The notes under the pieces were generated by a model. That model did no database searches and was not told the DNA's origin. It was given only the letters and a program-made list of their open reading frames with translations. A DNA stretch of 64,000 bases from Pseudolactococcus sp041800635 (GTDB taxonomy: Bacteria; Bacillota; Bacilli; Lactobacillales; Streptococcaceae), in NCBI GenBank assembly GCA_047833645.1, contig CP181259.1:310001-374000 (forward strand). The letters are read 5' to 3'. Positions 18,975 through 26,497 of this stretch are shown one piece after another (position 1 is the stretch's first letter; the number at the start of each line of letters is the position of its first letter). The translations under genes were made by a program, and so were the position numbers.

Positions 18975-19001
18975 AAAAAAAAAGAACTGAAAGACCTTCA
19001 G
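18975..19001 (-). terminator. Terminator-like hairpin upstream of the SNF2 gene
   Basis: Reading leftward, CTGAA / TTCAG around a five-base loop is followed by TTCT and a nine-T run. It may end read-through from the ROK gene before the SNF2 promoter (TATAAT near 18955-18960). Confidence 0.5.
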
Positions 19002-19059
19002 AACAATTTTCAAGTGAAATTGTACCAGAACTTTAGATCAGCGATTCACTAACTTAACA

Positions 19060-19307
19060 CATCAGCTGGCAGTTATCCGTCTAGATCGTAACAAATGCTG
19101 GCATTGAAACACGGCGAATAAACATCTGTCAATTTTGTGCCATCTTAAAAGCAGACGATCCGCACGACCACGGCAAGCAACCTATTGGCGATTTAGCAGG
19201 ACTTTGGCGTTATCGAATTGGTGGCCACCGACTAATTGTCAGGATACAAGATCATGAACTGATGATCCTTGCTTTGCAGATACGTCATAGATGAGATGTT
19301 TATCGAT
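19060..19307 (+). pseudogene. RelE/ParE-family toxin remnant
   Basis: This is a plus-strand relic inside a 463-bp stretch with no intact gene. One frame reads IETRRINICQF, then ADDPHDHGKQ, GDLAGLWRYRIGGHRLIVRI and LALQIRHR, the characteristic core and end of RelE-type mRNA interferases. A TGA replaces the arginine codon in the final HRRDVYR motif (CGA to TGA), with the frame ending DVYR and TAG at 19305. Upstream, the expected QL..LDR segment is seen only in another frame (QLAVIRLDR), implying a frameshift. No RelB-like antitoxin is visible. It is clearly not functional. Confidence 0.65.
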
Positions 19308-19332
19308 AGAAATACCACGCCATTCAGGTCAA

Positions 19333-19367
19333 AAAAACTGCCACTTTTCAGAAAAATAGCAGTTTTT
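19333..19367 (-). terminator. Intrinsic terminator for the GH1-ROK operon
   Basis: AAAAACTGC / GCAGTTTTT arms with a 17-base loop; seven A residues on the left give a leftward T run. It begins ten bases after the ROK stop. Confidence 0.7.
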
Positions 19368-19376
19368 ATTATAGCG

Positions 19377-20249
19377 TCATGCGAAATCATCATGCTCTGC
19401 CAAAAAATCAGCTGCGGCACCAATCAAGTTGGCATCATTTTGAAATTCACAGACGGCGATTTGAGGCATGATGGTTGAAATGCCAACCTTGTCATACACG
19501 ACTTGTAAGGCGGCTTGTAGTTTGGGAATGAGGAAGTCTGCCTGAGAAATACCACCTCCTAGGAGGATGATTTCTGGATCTAGGGCATACTGTAAATTAA
19601 AGATGGCACGGGCTAGGCTGTCAAATAAGGTCGCAACACGCTCTTGTGCTGCCTGATCACCACTCTCAGCCAGAGCAAAAATCTCCTGACCTTGATAGCT
19701 TGTCCCATGCGCTGCATTGTAGTCTTGTGCCATCCGCACAGGGCTTGCATCGACTGATAGGGTGGTGTCGCCCATAAACATGAAGCCAAATTCGCCGCCC
19801 ATGAGATGCGCACCGTGACGGATTTTTTTATCGAGGACGACTGCGCCCCCGATGCCTGTGCCGATGACGAAAAAGAGTAAGTCTTGATAGGCTTTACCTG
19901 CACCGTAAGAAACTTCCGCGAGCGCCGCACAGTTGGCGTCATTTTCGACTGAAACAGGTAGGCCTAACAGCTCTTCAAAGGCTGTTTTGATTGGGAAATT
20001 ATGGATGTAAGGAATCGCAGACGCCCCATAAATCACACCGTCAGCCTTACTGACCGCACCGGGACAGCTGATAGCAATGCCTGTCAGCTCAACTTTTTCT
20101 GAAATCTCATCTTTGATTATCTTGAAGGTATCATAGAAGCCTTCTAAAGTTTTAGGCGTGTCCTTTACCCCTTTATGCGCGAGTTGCCCCTTGTCAAAAC
20201 TTGCATATTTGATGCTGGTCCCGCCAACGTCGATGGTTAATAGTGCCAT
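19377..20249 (-). CDS. ROK-family sugar kinase (beta-glucoside kinase-like)
   Basis: ROK kinases phosphorylate glucose, beta-glucosides or related sugars with ATP. The phosphate-binding loop TIDVGGTSIKYA is at the N-terminus, the catalytic aspartate is in ENDANCAALAE and the second glycine loop is FFVIGTGIGGAVV. The usual zinc-binding CxCGxxGC motif is absent: after the HMGGEFGFM motif the sequence has no cysteines there. That is the pattern seen in BglK-like kinases rather than classic glucokinases. GGAG ten bases before the ATG at 20249 sets the start; an in-frame upstream ATG at 20276 overlaps the GH1 gene. It follows GH1 by four bases. A beta-glucoside kinase role is inferred from that pairing. 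Confidence 0.85.
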   Translation of the reverse strand: MALLTIDVGGTSIKYASFDKGQLAHKGVKDTPKTLEGFYDTFKIIKDEISEKVELTGIAISCPGAVSKADGVIYGASAIPYIHNFPIKTAFEELLGLPVSVENDANCAALAEVSYGAGKAYQDLLFFVIGTGIGGAVVLDKKIRHGAHLMGGEFGFMFMGDTTLSVDASPVRMAQDYNAAHGTSYQGQEIFALAESGDQAAQERVATLFDSLARAIFNLQYALDPEIILLGGGISQADFLIPKLQAALQVVYDKVGISTIMPQIAVCEFQNDANLIGAAADFLAEHDDFA

Positions 20250-20253
20250 TTGA

Positions 20254-21678
20254 TTATTTCTCCATTTCTGAGTCATGTAGTTCGAGACTTGACGTGTCTG
20301 CCAGGTCTTTAAAAAAGTAGGCTGATTTTTTCAAAGTTTTGACTTGTCGCCGAATATCAACTGAAATTAAGCCATAGCGATTGCGATATGAATTGCGCCA
20401 GCTAAAGCAGTCGATCGGTGTCCACAGATGGTAGCCAAAACAGTTACTGCCCTCAGCAATGGCCTTGTGGACATAGTAAAGGTGTTCTTTGATAAATTGA
20501 ATCCGATAATCATCCTTGATTTGATTGGTTTCTGGGTCATAATAGCGGTCTTCACGGCTGACACCCATGCCATTTTCTGACACAAACCAAGCTATATTGC
20601 CATAATTTTCTTGGATATTTTTAGCGATATCGTACAGGGCGCGAGGATAAATTTCCCAACCTTTATCAACATTCATCCGAACCCCACGTTTGTCGTAGGC
20701 CTCGAAATATTGATTGGGTAACCAGTCCACAGCAAGTGAATCAGATGAATATTTCGCTGCTTGTGCACGATTGGGATGGTAAAAATTCACACCCAGATAA
20801 TCAATCGTATTTTCCTTAATAATGGCTAATTCTTCTGGCGTCGACGCCCAAAGGACACCATCTCGAGTCAGAATCTCAACAAGTTCCGTTGGAAATGTCC
20901 CCTTGACAGAAGCGTCCAGAAAGAGCCGATTTTGCCATAAGTCTGCAAAATGCGCCGCTGCTAAATCTGCCTCAGACTCACTGGCAGGATAGTTGGGTGT
21001 TAAATTAAGAATCACACCAATTTTACCGTCAGGATTTTTGTTGCCTTGTCGGAAGGCAGCGATGACTTTCGCAGATGCCAACTGTAAGTTATAGGCCACT
21101 TGCACGGCTTTTTGACCATCAATCACATCAGGATAGTGAAATTGGTAAAGATAACCGCCTTCAACAACCACCATCGGCTCATTGTGGGTAAACCAATCAG
21201 TCACCCGATCACTGAACAGCTCGAAACATTTTTCAGCAAATTTGACAAATAAATCGACGACATGCTTCGATTCCCAGCCACCATACTGATGAATCAGGTC
21301 TACGGGTATATCAAAATGGTGTAAATTGATCATCGGTCGAATCCCTTGCGCTAGAAATTCATCGATAACAGCATTGTAGAAGCTCACGCCATCAGGATTA
21401 AGCGTAACCGCTTCCAAATCATCGATTAATCGCGTCCATTGAATAGAAGTCCGGACTGAATTTAAGCCTGCTGCTTTCATCAAGGCAATATCGTTTTTGT
21501 AATCATTATAAAAATTTGAGGCTGTATCAGGACCGATGCCATGCCAGTATTTCTCAGGTTTGATTTCAAACTCATAATCAAAGATATTGGCGTGAGGTTT
21601 CTTGAATCGGCCCTCCGTTTGTGGACCAGATGTGGCCGCTCCCCACCAAAACTTGTCAGGGAATTTTAAAGTCGTCAT
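20254..21678 (-). CDS. Glycoside hydrolase family 1 beta-glucosidase or 6-phospho-beta-glucosidase
   Basis: GH1 retaining enzyme of 474 residues. The acid/base glutamate is in FTHNEPM, the nucleophile is in FVSENGMG, and the N-terminal FPDKFWWGAATSGPQTEG is the family signature. In phospho-glycosidases a serine and a lysine near the end (S-x-KKRYG type) bind the sugar phosphate; here the region reads FSWRNSYRNRYG, with asparagine instead of lysine, so neither activity is certain. No PTS gene accompanies it. With the ROK kinase it could act on intracellular beta-glucosides that are phosphorylated after uptake. A near-perfect cre site lies upstream. Confidence 0.88.
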   Translation of the reverse strand: MTTLKFPDKFWWGAATSGPQTEGRFKKPHANIFDYEFEIKPEKYWHGIGPDTASNFYNDYKNDIALMKAAGLNSVRTSIQWTRLIDDLEAVTLNPDGVSFYNAVIDEFLAQGIRPMINLHHFDIPVDLIHQYGGWESKHVVDLFVKFAEKCFELFSDRVTDWFTHNEPMVVVEGGYLYQFHYPDVIDGQKAVQVAYNLQLASAKVIAAFRQGNKNPDGKIGVILNLTPNYPASESEADLAAAHFADLWQNRLFLDASVKGTFPTELVEILTRDGVLWASTPEELAIIKENTIDYLGVNFYHPNRAQAAKYSSDSLAVDWLPNQYFEAYDKRGVRMNVDKGWEIYPRALYDIAKNIQENYGNIAWFVSENGMGVSREDRYYDPETNQIKDDYRIQFIKEHLYYVHKAIAEGSNCFGYHLWTPIDCFSWRNSYRNRYGLISVDIRRQVKTLKKSAYFFKDLADTSSLELHDSEMEK

Positions 21679-21764
21679 ACACTGTCTACTTTCTATATAG
21701 TTTTAGATGATATTCAAACAATTTTATCACATAACTCTTGCTAGAATTGAGTCAAGTGACGGTA

Positions 21765-21778
21765 TGAAAACGCTATCT
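21765..21778 (+). promoter_or_regulatory. Candidate CcpA (cre) site upstream of the GH1-ROK operon
   Basis: TGAAAACGCTATCT matches the consensus TGWNANCGNTNWCA at all but the last base. It lies about 87 bases ahead of the GH1 start, upstream of a likely promoter (TTGTTT, 16 bases, TATATA). Catabolite control of the operon is inferred. Confidence 0.6.
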
Positions 21779-21860
21779 TATCACTAATTTTAGTCTAAAG
21801 GAATCCCTAGTATTTGTCAAGAAAATAAATAATGTTTTCCATGAAAAAACGAAAGACTAT

Positions 21861-21889
21861 AAAAAAACCATCTCTCAAGAGACAGCTGA
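21861..21889 (-). terminator. Intrinsic terminator for lrgAB
   Basis: GCTGTCTCT / AGAGATGGT (with G-U pairs) around a TG loop and followed leftward by seven T residues, just past the lrgB stop. Confidence 0.65.
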
Positions 21890-21891
21890 AT

Positions 21892-22587
21892 TTATTTCAA
21901 AATAATGGCCGCAATCATAGGGCTAACGATGACATAAACAATGCCTGTCACCCCAATCGATAAACCTGCCATGGCGCCTTCAATTTGCCCCAATTGCATG
22001 GCTGCCCCAGTGCCAATCGCGTGACCCGTGCCACCTAGCGCCACCCCTTTCGCGACCCGATCCTTAATCCCAAATAAATCAAGAAGCACAGGCCCGATGA
22101 CTGAGGTTAAAATCCCAGTCGCCACCACCACAACAAGCGTAATCGTCGTCATGCCCCCCATTTTACTGGTAATGCCGATGGCCATGGCGGTGGTGACGGA
22201 TTTAGGGAAGAGACTAATGGCAAGGAAAAAATTCATACCAAAGGCTTTGGCGAGGAGAGCTGTTAAGGTTGTGTTGACGAGCGCACCGATGGCGACACCT
22301 GCTATGATGCTGCGCGCGTGGAATTTCATGAGTTTAAAGGCTTGGAAGAGCGGAATCCCTAGAGCGACTGTCGAGGGAATGATCAAAGTATTGAGATAGG
22401 AACCACCGACATAATAATCGCCGTAAGAGATGCCTGTTGCCTTCAGAAAGACAATCACCAGGATGACAGCTAATAATAAGGGCGTCGTGGCAGGATTGGT
22501 CCATTTGCGGTGGATTTGTGCCGCAATAAAATAGGCCAAAATAGATAAGGTCAGACCAAATAATGGATTGGCAACAACTTCTTTCAT
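21892..22587 (-). CDS. lrgB: LrgB/CidB-family membrane protein
   Basis: LrgB acts with LrgA in a holin/antiholin-like system that influences murein hydrolase export, cell lysis and, in several Firmicutes, pyruvate uptake. The 231-residue protein has about seven hydrophobic segments and the family features FKATGISYGDYYVGG near the N-terminus, LFPKSVTTAMAIGI in the centre and GTGHAIGTGAA towards the end. It overlaps lrgA by four bases (ATGA). No LytSR-type two-component genes are in the window. Substrate and exact role are inferred from the family. Confidence 0.9.
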   Translation of the reverse strand: MKEVVANPLFGLTLSILAYFIAAQIHRKWTNPATTPLLLAVILVIVFLKATGISYGDYYVGGSYLNTLIIPSTVALGIPLFQAFKLMKFHARSIIAGVAIGALVNTTLTALLAKAFGMNFFLAISLFPKSVTTAMAIGITSKMGGMTTITLVVVVATGILTSVIGPVLLDLFGIKDRVAKGVALGGTGHAIGTGAAMQLGQIEGAMAGLSIGVTGIVYVIVSPMIAAIILK

Positions 22588-22946
22588 TTTCTGTAATCCC
22601 CCTCAAAACGATGTTTGACAAACTGCGTGACAAAGCCGATAACGGCAATATTAACGACAATCGCAAGCACAGTAATCACGATAATCTGCCACCAATACTT
22701 GGAAATGGCGTCCCAGTGACTCATAATGCCAACGCCAGCTGGCAAGAAGAGAATGGTCATATTTTCGATCATAAATTGACCCGAATCATAGATTTGGCGG
22801 AGTCTGATGAGTCGAAACTTAAGGGATAAAAATAATAAAATCATCCCAATGATGGAGCCTGGTACGGGGAGCCTGAGTCCCGTAGATAAGACTTCTCCGA
22901 CGATGGAGAATAAGAGGATGTACATGAACTGAAAATAAATTTTCAT
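22584..22946 (-). CDS. lrgA: LrgA/CidA-family holin-like protein
   Basis: A 120-residue membrane protein with four hydrophobic segments and the CidA/LrgA signatures GEVLSTGLRLPVPGSIIGMI and ENMTILFLPAGVGIM. Members form holin-like oligomers in the membrane with LrgB. AAAGG lies 13 bases before the ATG, a long spacing. TATAAT at 22980-22985 is the probable -10. The pair forms an lrgAB operon. Confidence 0.9.
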   Translation of the reverse strand: MKIYFQFMYILLFSIVGEVLSTGLRLPVPGSIIGMILLFLSLKFRLIRLRQIYDSGQFMIENMTILFLPAGVGIMSHWDAISKYWWQIIVITVLAIVVNIAVIGFVTQFVKHRFEGDYRK

Positions 22947-22979
22947 TGCATCAATGCGACCTTTCTGCTAGTTAAACTT

Positions 22980-22985
22980 ATTATA
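22980..22985 (-). promoter_or_regulatory. lrgA -10 element
   Basis: TATAAT reading leftward, 33 bases ahead of the lrgA ATG; the -35 region (CTGTAA at 17-base spacing) is weak, as expected for an activated promoter. Confidence 0.5.
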
Positions 22986-23076
22986 GCGCTTTTTTCTGAA
23001 AATTACAGGAAAAACTGGATTTTTCTGACAAATAAAAGATCTGACCACTGCCAGACTTTCTGAGGTTATGGACGAT

Positions 23077-24327
23077 CTAAAAGTTAATGTTCAACAAGGC
23101 CATCATTTCATGATAAGCTGTTTCAATTCTCTGCTGCTTCGCTTCAGGGACTTTACTAAAATATTTGCCACCTTTGATATAATCCTCTGCCAAATAAACT
23201 TGATAATCATAGGCTGGATAACCTAAAAACGTTCGGTCGATCGGCTCTCTTGACACCCAGGTTGGATGCGCTTTAACGGCTGTTAAACTTGTTTTGCCAG
23301 ATTTTTTAGCCACTTGGACTTCCATAATCACACCACGCTCAGTCCAATAATTCTCGAGCGTCTCATAGCGTTGATTGGACAAGAGATTACCCATGGAATA
23401 GATGATAAATTTCTTGTCCCCATCTTTTTCAATGATTTCTGTTGGCTCTGCCACATGCGGATGACCACCAAAAATTATATCCGCCCCAAAATCAACCATC
23501 TGACGATAAGTCGTTTCTTGCTTAGGTGTTGCTTCTAAACTGTATTCGACACCAGATTGTGGCATGACAATGACCAAATCTGCTAGTTTTTTGGCTGCCT
23601 TAATTTTCTTCTCAACTTTGGTCATGTTTAAGTCATTTAGGTACCTATCATAATCTTCCTGACTAATACTGGCTTCTATCCCATTAAACCCATAACTAAA
23701 GCCTAGGATGGCAATTTTAATTCCGTTAACGTTTTTGACCAGTATTTTATCATCAGGCACATTGACCCCAAAGGTATCCAGTCCTGCTTTTTGAAAGACA
23801 TTTGCGGTGTATTTGAGCCCACTAATTCCTGTATCTAGAATATGGTTGTGGGCTAAATCTAAGGCGTCATAACCTGCATTTTTAATCGACGTGATGACCG
23901 CTTCAGGGGCATTAAAAATTGGATAACCTGATAAATCATAATCCGGATTAATCGTCCCCTCAAAATCGCCCAAGGCCAAATCAGCAGAAGAAATCAAAGG
24001 CGTAATCTGCTCATAATCGTTTGAAAAATCATACTTTTCCCCATCGAACGCACTGCCATAGACAATATCGTGATAAAGCATATCACCACTAGCCATAATC
24101 GTCGCCTTTTGCGTTGCTTTCGACTCTTTCGACCCCGATTGAGACTTACTAGTTTGCCCTGATTGACTTTGACTTGTGCCAGGTTGACTTGGCGCAGTTT
24201 TCACCTGATTGCCAAAATGTTCCCCAATCAAGACAACCACCAGTAATAGACTTAAAATCAGCAAAATAGCCATCAAGCTTTTCGGCAATCTCTCAAAATA
24301 TTGTTTTTTATCTCGTCTTCTTTTCAA
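23077..24327 (-). CDS. CapA/PgsA-family metallophosphatase-like protein
   Basis: A 416-residue membrane-anchored extracellular protein: basic N-terminus, one transmembrane helix (about residues 16-36), a Ser/Gln/Lys-rich linker to about residue 75, then a PGA_cap calcineurin-like domain. Metal-binding motifs seen are ASGDMLYH, LGDFEGT, DLAHNHILDTG and IIFGGHPH. Homologues include CapA/PgsA of poly-gamma-glutamate synthesis, but no pgsB or pgsC partners are adjacent, so a poly-glutamate role is not supported here. The start is TTG, preceded by AGGGGTG. It stands between lrgA and a small membrane protein gene. Confidence 0.85.
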   Translation of the reverse strand: MKRRRDKKQYFERLPKSLMAILLILSLLLVVVLIGEHFGNQVKTAPSQPGTSQSQSGQTSKSQSGSKESKATQKATIMASGDMLYHDIVYGSAFDGEKYDFSNDYEQITPLISSADLALGDFEGTINPDYDLSGYPIFNAPEAVITSIKNAGYDALDLAHNHILDTGISGLKYTANVFQKAGLDTFGVNVPDDKILVKNVNGIKIAILGFSYGFNGIEASISQEDYDRYLNDLNMTKVEKKIKAAKKLADLVIVMPQSGVEYSLEATPKQETTYRQMVDFGADIIFGGHPHVAEPTEIIEKDGDKKFIIYSMGNLLSNQRYETLENYWTERGVIMEVQVAKKSGKTSLTAVKAHPTWVSREPIDRTFLGYPAYDYQVYLAEDYIKGGKYFSKVPEAKQQRIETAYHEMMALLNINF

Positions 24328-24495
24328 TTTTCACCCCTGATACCACCTCATGATATCCCTTTTTATTTTTACATTCATCAGTCATCAGTCAGTCATTAAT
24401 CTGCGCCAGTCATGCAATTAATTCGCTTAGCAGACCATATACACATTACAATTATATCACATTTGATATGTTAAATGCTGATCAACTTAAAAAAT

Positions 24496-24512
24496 ACAGC
24501 TTTGAGGGCTGT
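24496..24512 (-). terminator. Weak intrinsic terminator
   Basis: ACAGC / GCTGT around a seven-base loop, followed leftward by ATTTTTT, about 60 bases after the small membrane protein gene. Confidence 0.5.
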
Positions 24513-24573
24513 CATATTGCTATACGTTTAGGGGTGATTGTTTAGCCTAATAAAGCCTAACCCAAAAATCAAA

Positions 24574-24756
24574 CTACTTTTTTGACTCTTTGTTTACCAG
24601 TTCAACAACTGTTATGATGGCACCAATAGTTAATAGGATATCCCAGAAAGACATTGACAATTTACTTTGCCACACATAAAAGTTTAGCAACTTCAATCCC
24701 CATATGCCCAGCACAGCAACTAGGACAACATAAGACATAATAGACTCAAATTTCAT
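24574..24756 (-). CDS. Small two-helix membrane protein
   Basis: Sixty residues with two hydrophobic stretches (about 8-28 and 37-53) and a charged tail (NKESKK). A strong GAAGGAG stands seven to nine bases ahead of the ATG, and a terminator-like hairpin follows, so it is probably a real gene. I recognise no family. It is flanked upstream by an inverted repeat (24819-24851) that could be a control site. Confidence 0.55.
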   Translation of the reverse strand: MKFESIMSYVVLVAVLGIWGLKLLNFYVWQSKLSMSFWDILLTIGAIITVVELVNKESKK

Positions 24757-24818
24757 TTTCAGACTCCTTCACGATCTATATATCGAGATACAATTTACAC
24801 CATCCAAATTGATTTGCA

Positions 24819-24851
24819 ATATTGAAGTCGGCCAACTTCTAAATTCAATAT
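24819..24851. repeat. Inverted repeat in the 508-bp gap upstream of the small membrane protein gene
   Basis: ATATTGAA at 24819-24826 and TTCAATAT at 24844-24851, with a nested GAAGT / ACTTC pair between them. It could be an operator or an RNA hairpin. The rest of the gap 24757-25264 holds the icd terminator and a 62-codon plus-strand frame (24887-25075) without a Shine-Dalgarno or recognisable family, which I do not support as a gene. Confidence 0.45.
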
Positions 24852-25193
24852 AGCATGGATTTTAGACCTTGTAAATCAACATTCTGTTGACTTCGCATCA
24901 ACTTGCACACGCTATCACAATGGAAAGTGAACTGACTGATATCACTTTATCACCGCAAATCCCGTTAGACCGCAATTTTCAGGCACAAAAAACTAATACT
25001 GCATTTCTAATCCTTTATTTTATCTGTAGTTTAAGTCAACAATTTATTAACACCACCTATCTCCCTATTATCTAGACATTCCAAACCATGTTGTCGTTTT
25101 GGTGATGGCACTCTCAACACTTTTCAAACACGAGAAACATCTAGATATTTTTTGGGTCATTTTAAGGCAATTAGGAAATTTGACGATAAAAAA

Positions 25194-25223
25194 ACAAAGC
25201 TAGAAAATATTTCCTAACTTTGT
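25194..25223 (-). terminator. Intrinsic terminator for the citrate operon
   Basis: ACAAAG...CTTTGT outer arms with a partly mismatched inner stem, followed leftward by a T run, 42 bases beyond the icd stop. Confidence 0.65.
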
Positions 25224-25264
25224 CTATTAACTGCGTAAAGCTTCAAAATATAGATAACAATGAC

Positions 25265-26497
25265 TCAAATATGAGCAATCATCGCTTGCGTAAATTCAGC
25301 TGTTGTCAGTTGACCGCCTAAATCACGCGTCGTCTGGCCACTTGCGATAGTTTTAGCCAGTGCTGATTTGACAAGCGTTGCGGCTTCTCCCCAACCCATA
25401 AAGTCAAGCATCATCACACTTGACAAGATCAAACTAGATGGATTAGCAAGACCAAGACCCGCAATATCTGGTGCTGTCCCATGCGTCGCTTCAAAAATCG
25501 CATGACCCGTAATAAAGTTGATATTGGCACCGGGCGAAATCCCAATCCCACCAACCTGAGCAGCCAGCGCATCCGAAATATAGTCCCCATTCAAATTAAG
25601 CGTTGCCACCACTTGATAGTCCGACGGATTGAGCAAGATTTGTTGCAGGAAATTATCCGCAATGGCATCATCCACATAGATTTTGCCGTCAGCCAAAGCT
25701 TGCGCTTTCGCAGCTTGCGCCGCCTCAAGCCCATCTTGCGCCTTAATTTGATTAAACTCATTCACCGTGAAAGTCGGATACTCGCTCGCAACCTCGTAGC
25801 CCCATTTCTTAAAGCCACCCTCGGTAAATTTCATGATATTGCCTTTATGAACCAGTGTCAACCGCGTATTCCCATTAGCCACAGCATGGTCGAAAGCTGC
25901 TCGAACCAAGCGTTTTGTCCCATCTGGTGAGACAGGTTTGATGCCAATGGCAGAGGTTTTGTCAAAACGGATTTTATTAATGCCAAAGTCAGACTTTAAA
26001 ATCTCAATTAAACGCAGGGCGTCTGCACTTTCACTTTCGAATTCAATTCCCGCGTAGATATCCTCTGTGTTCTCACGAAAAATCGTCATGTTAACATTTT
26101 CAGGATGTTTCACAGGCGAGGCAACACCCGTGAAATAAGCAACCGGCCGCACATTGGCAAAGAGGTCAAAGTTTTGGCGCAAGGTCACATTTAGACTGCG
26201 GAAACCTCCACCAATTGGTGTCATCAATGGGCCTTTAATGGCAATCAGGTTTTCCGTCAAACTCGTCAAAGTTGCCTCTGGCAAATAATCACCCGTTGTC
26301 TCAAAAGCCTTTTCACCTGCCAGCAATTCCTGCCAAGTAATTTTTTTCTCGCCACCATAGCTCTTAGCGACTGCTGTATCCACCACTTCAATCATGGCAG
26401 GGGAAATATCAATCCCCACACCATCGCCGTTAATATAAGGAATTTCAGGGTTATTCGGAACGCTTAACTTCCCATCAATCATTTCAATCTTAGCCAT
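25265..26497 (-). CDS. icd: Isocitrate dehydrogenase, probably NAD-dependent
   Basis: It oxidatively decarboxylates isocitrate to 2-oxoglutarate. The 410-residue protein has the substrate-binding GGGFRSLNVTLRQNFDLFANVRP, FRENTEDIYAGIEFE and KGNIMKFTEG, and the cofactor loop HGTAPDIAG at residues 339-347. In NADP-linked enzymes such as that of E. coli this loop reads HGTAPKYAG, with Lys344 and Tyr345 contacting the 2'-phosphate; here the same positions are Asp344 and Ile345, the pattern of NAD-linked IDH and IPMDH. It overlaps acnA by eight bases and closes the citZ-acnA-icd operon, which probably supplies 2-oxoglutarate for glutamate. Confidence 0.94.
   Translation of the reverse strand: MAKIEMIDGKLSVPNNPEIPYINGDGVGIDISPAMIEVVDTAVAKSYGGEKKITWQELLAGEKAFETTGDYLPEATLTSLTENLIAIKGPLMTPIGGGFRSLNVTLRQNFDLFANVRPVAYFTGVASPVKHPENVNMTIFRENTEDIYAGIEFESESADALRLIEILKSDFGINKIRFDKTSAIGIKPVSPDGTKRLVRAAFDHAVANGNTRLTLVHKGNIMKFTEGGFKKWGYEVASEYPTFTVNEFNQIKAQDGLEAAQAAKAQALADGKIYVDDAIADNFLQQILLNPSDYQVVATLNLNGDYISDALAAQVGGIGISPGANINFITGHAIFEATHGTAPDIAGLGLANPSSLILSSVMMLDFMGWGEAATLVKSALAKTIASGQTTRDLGGQLTTAEFTQAMIAHI

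Noticed and set aside
23077..24327. Poly-gamma-glutamate capsule locus
   Set aside because: Only the CapA/PgsA-like protein is present; no PgsB or PgsC homologue is adjacent.
24887..25075. 62-codon plus-strand frame with a hydrophobic C-terminal part
   Set aside because: No Shine-Dalgarno, no family resemblance, and the flanks are non-coding; likely chance or deep decay.
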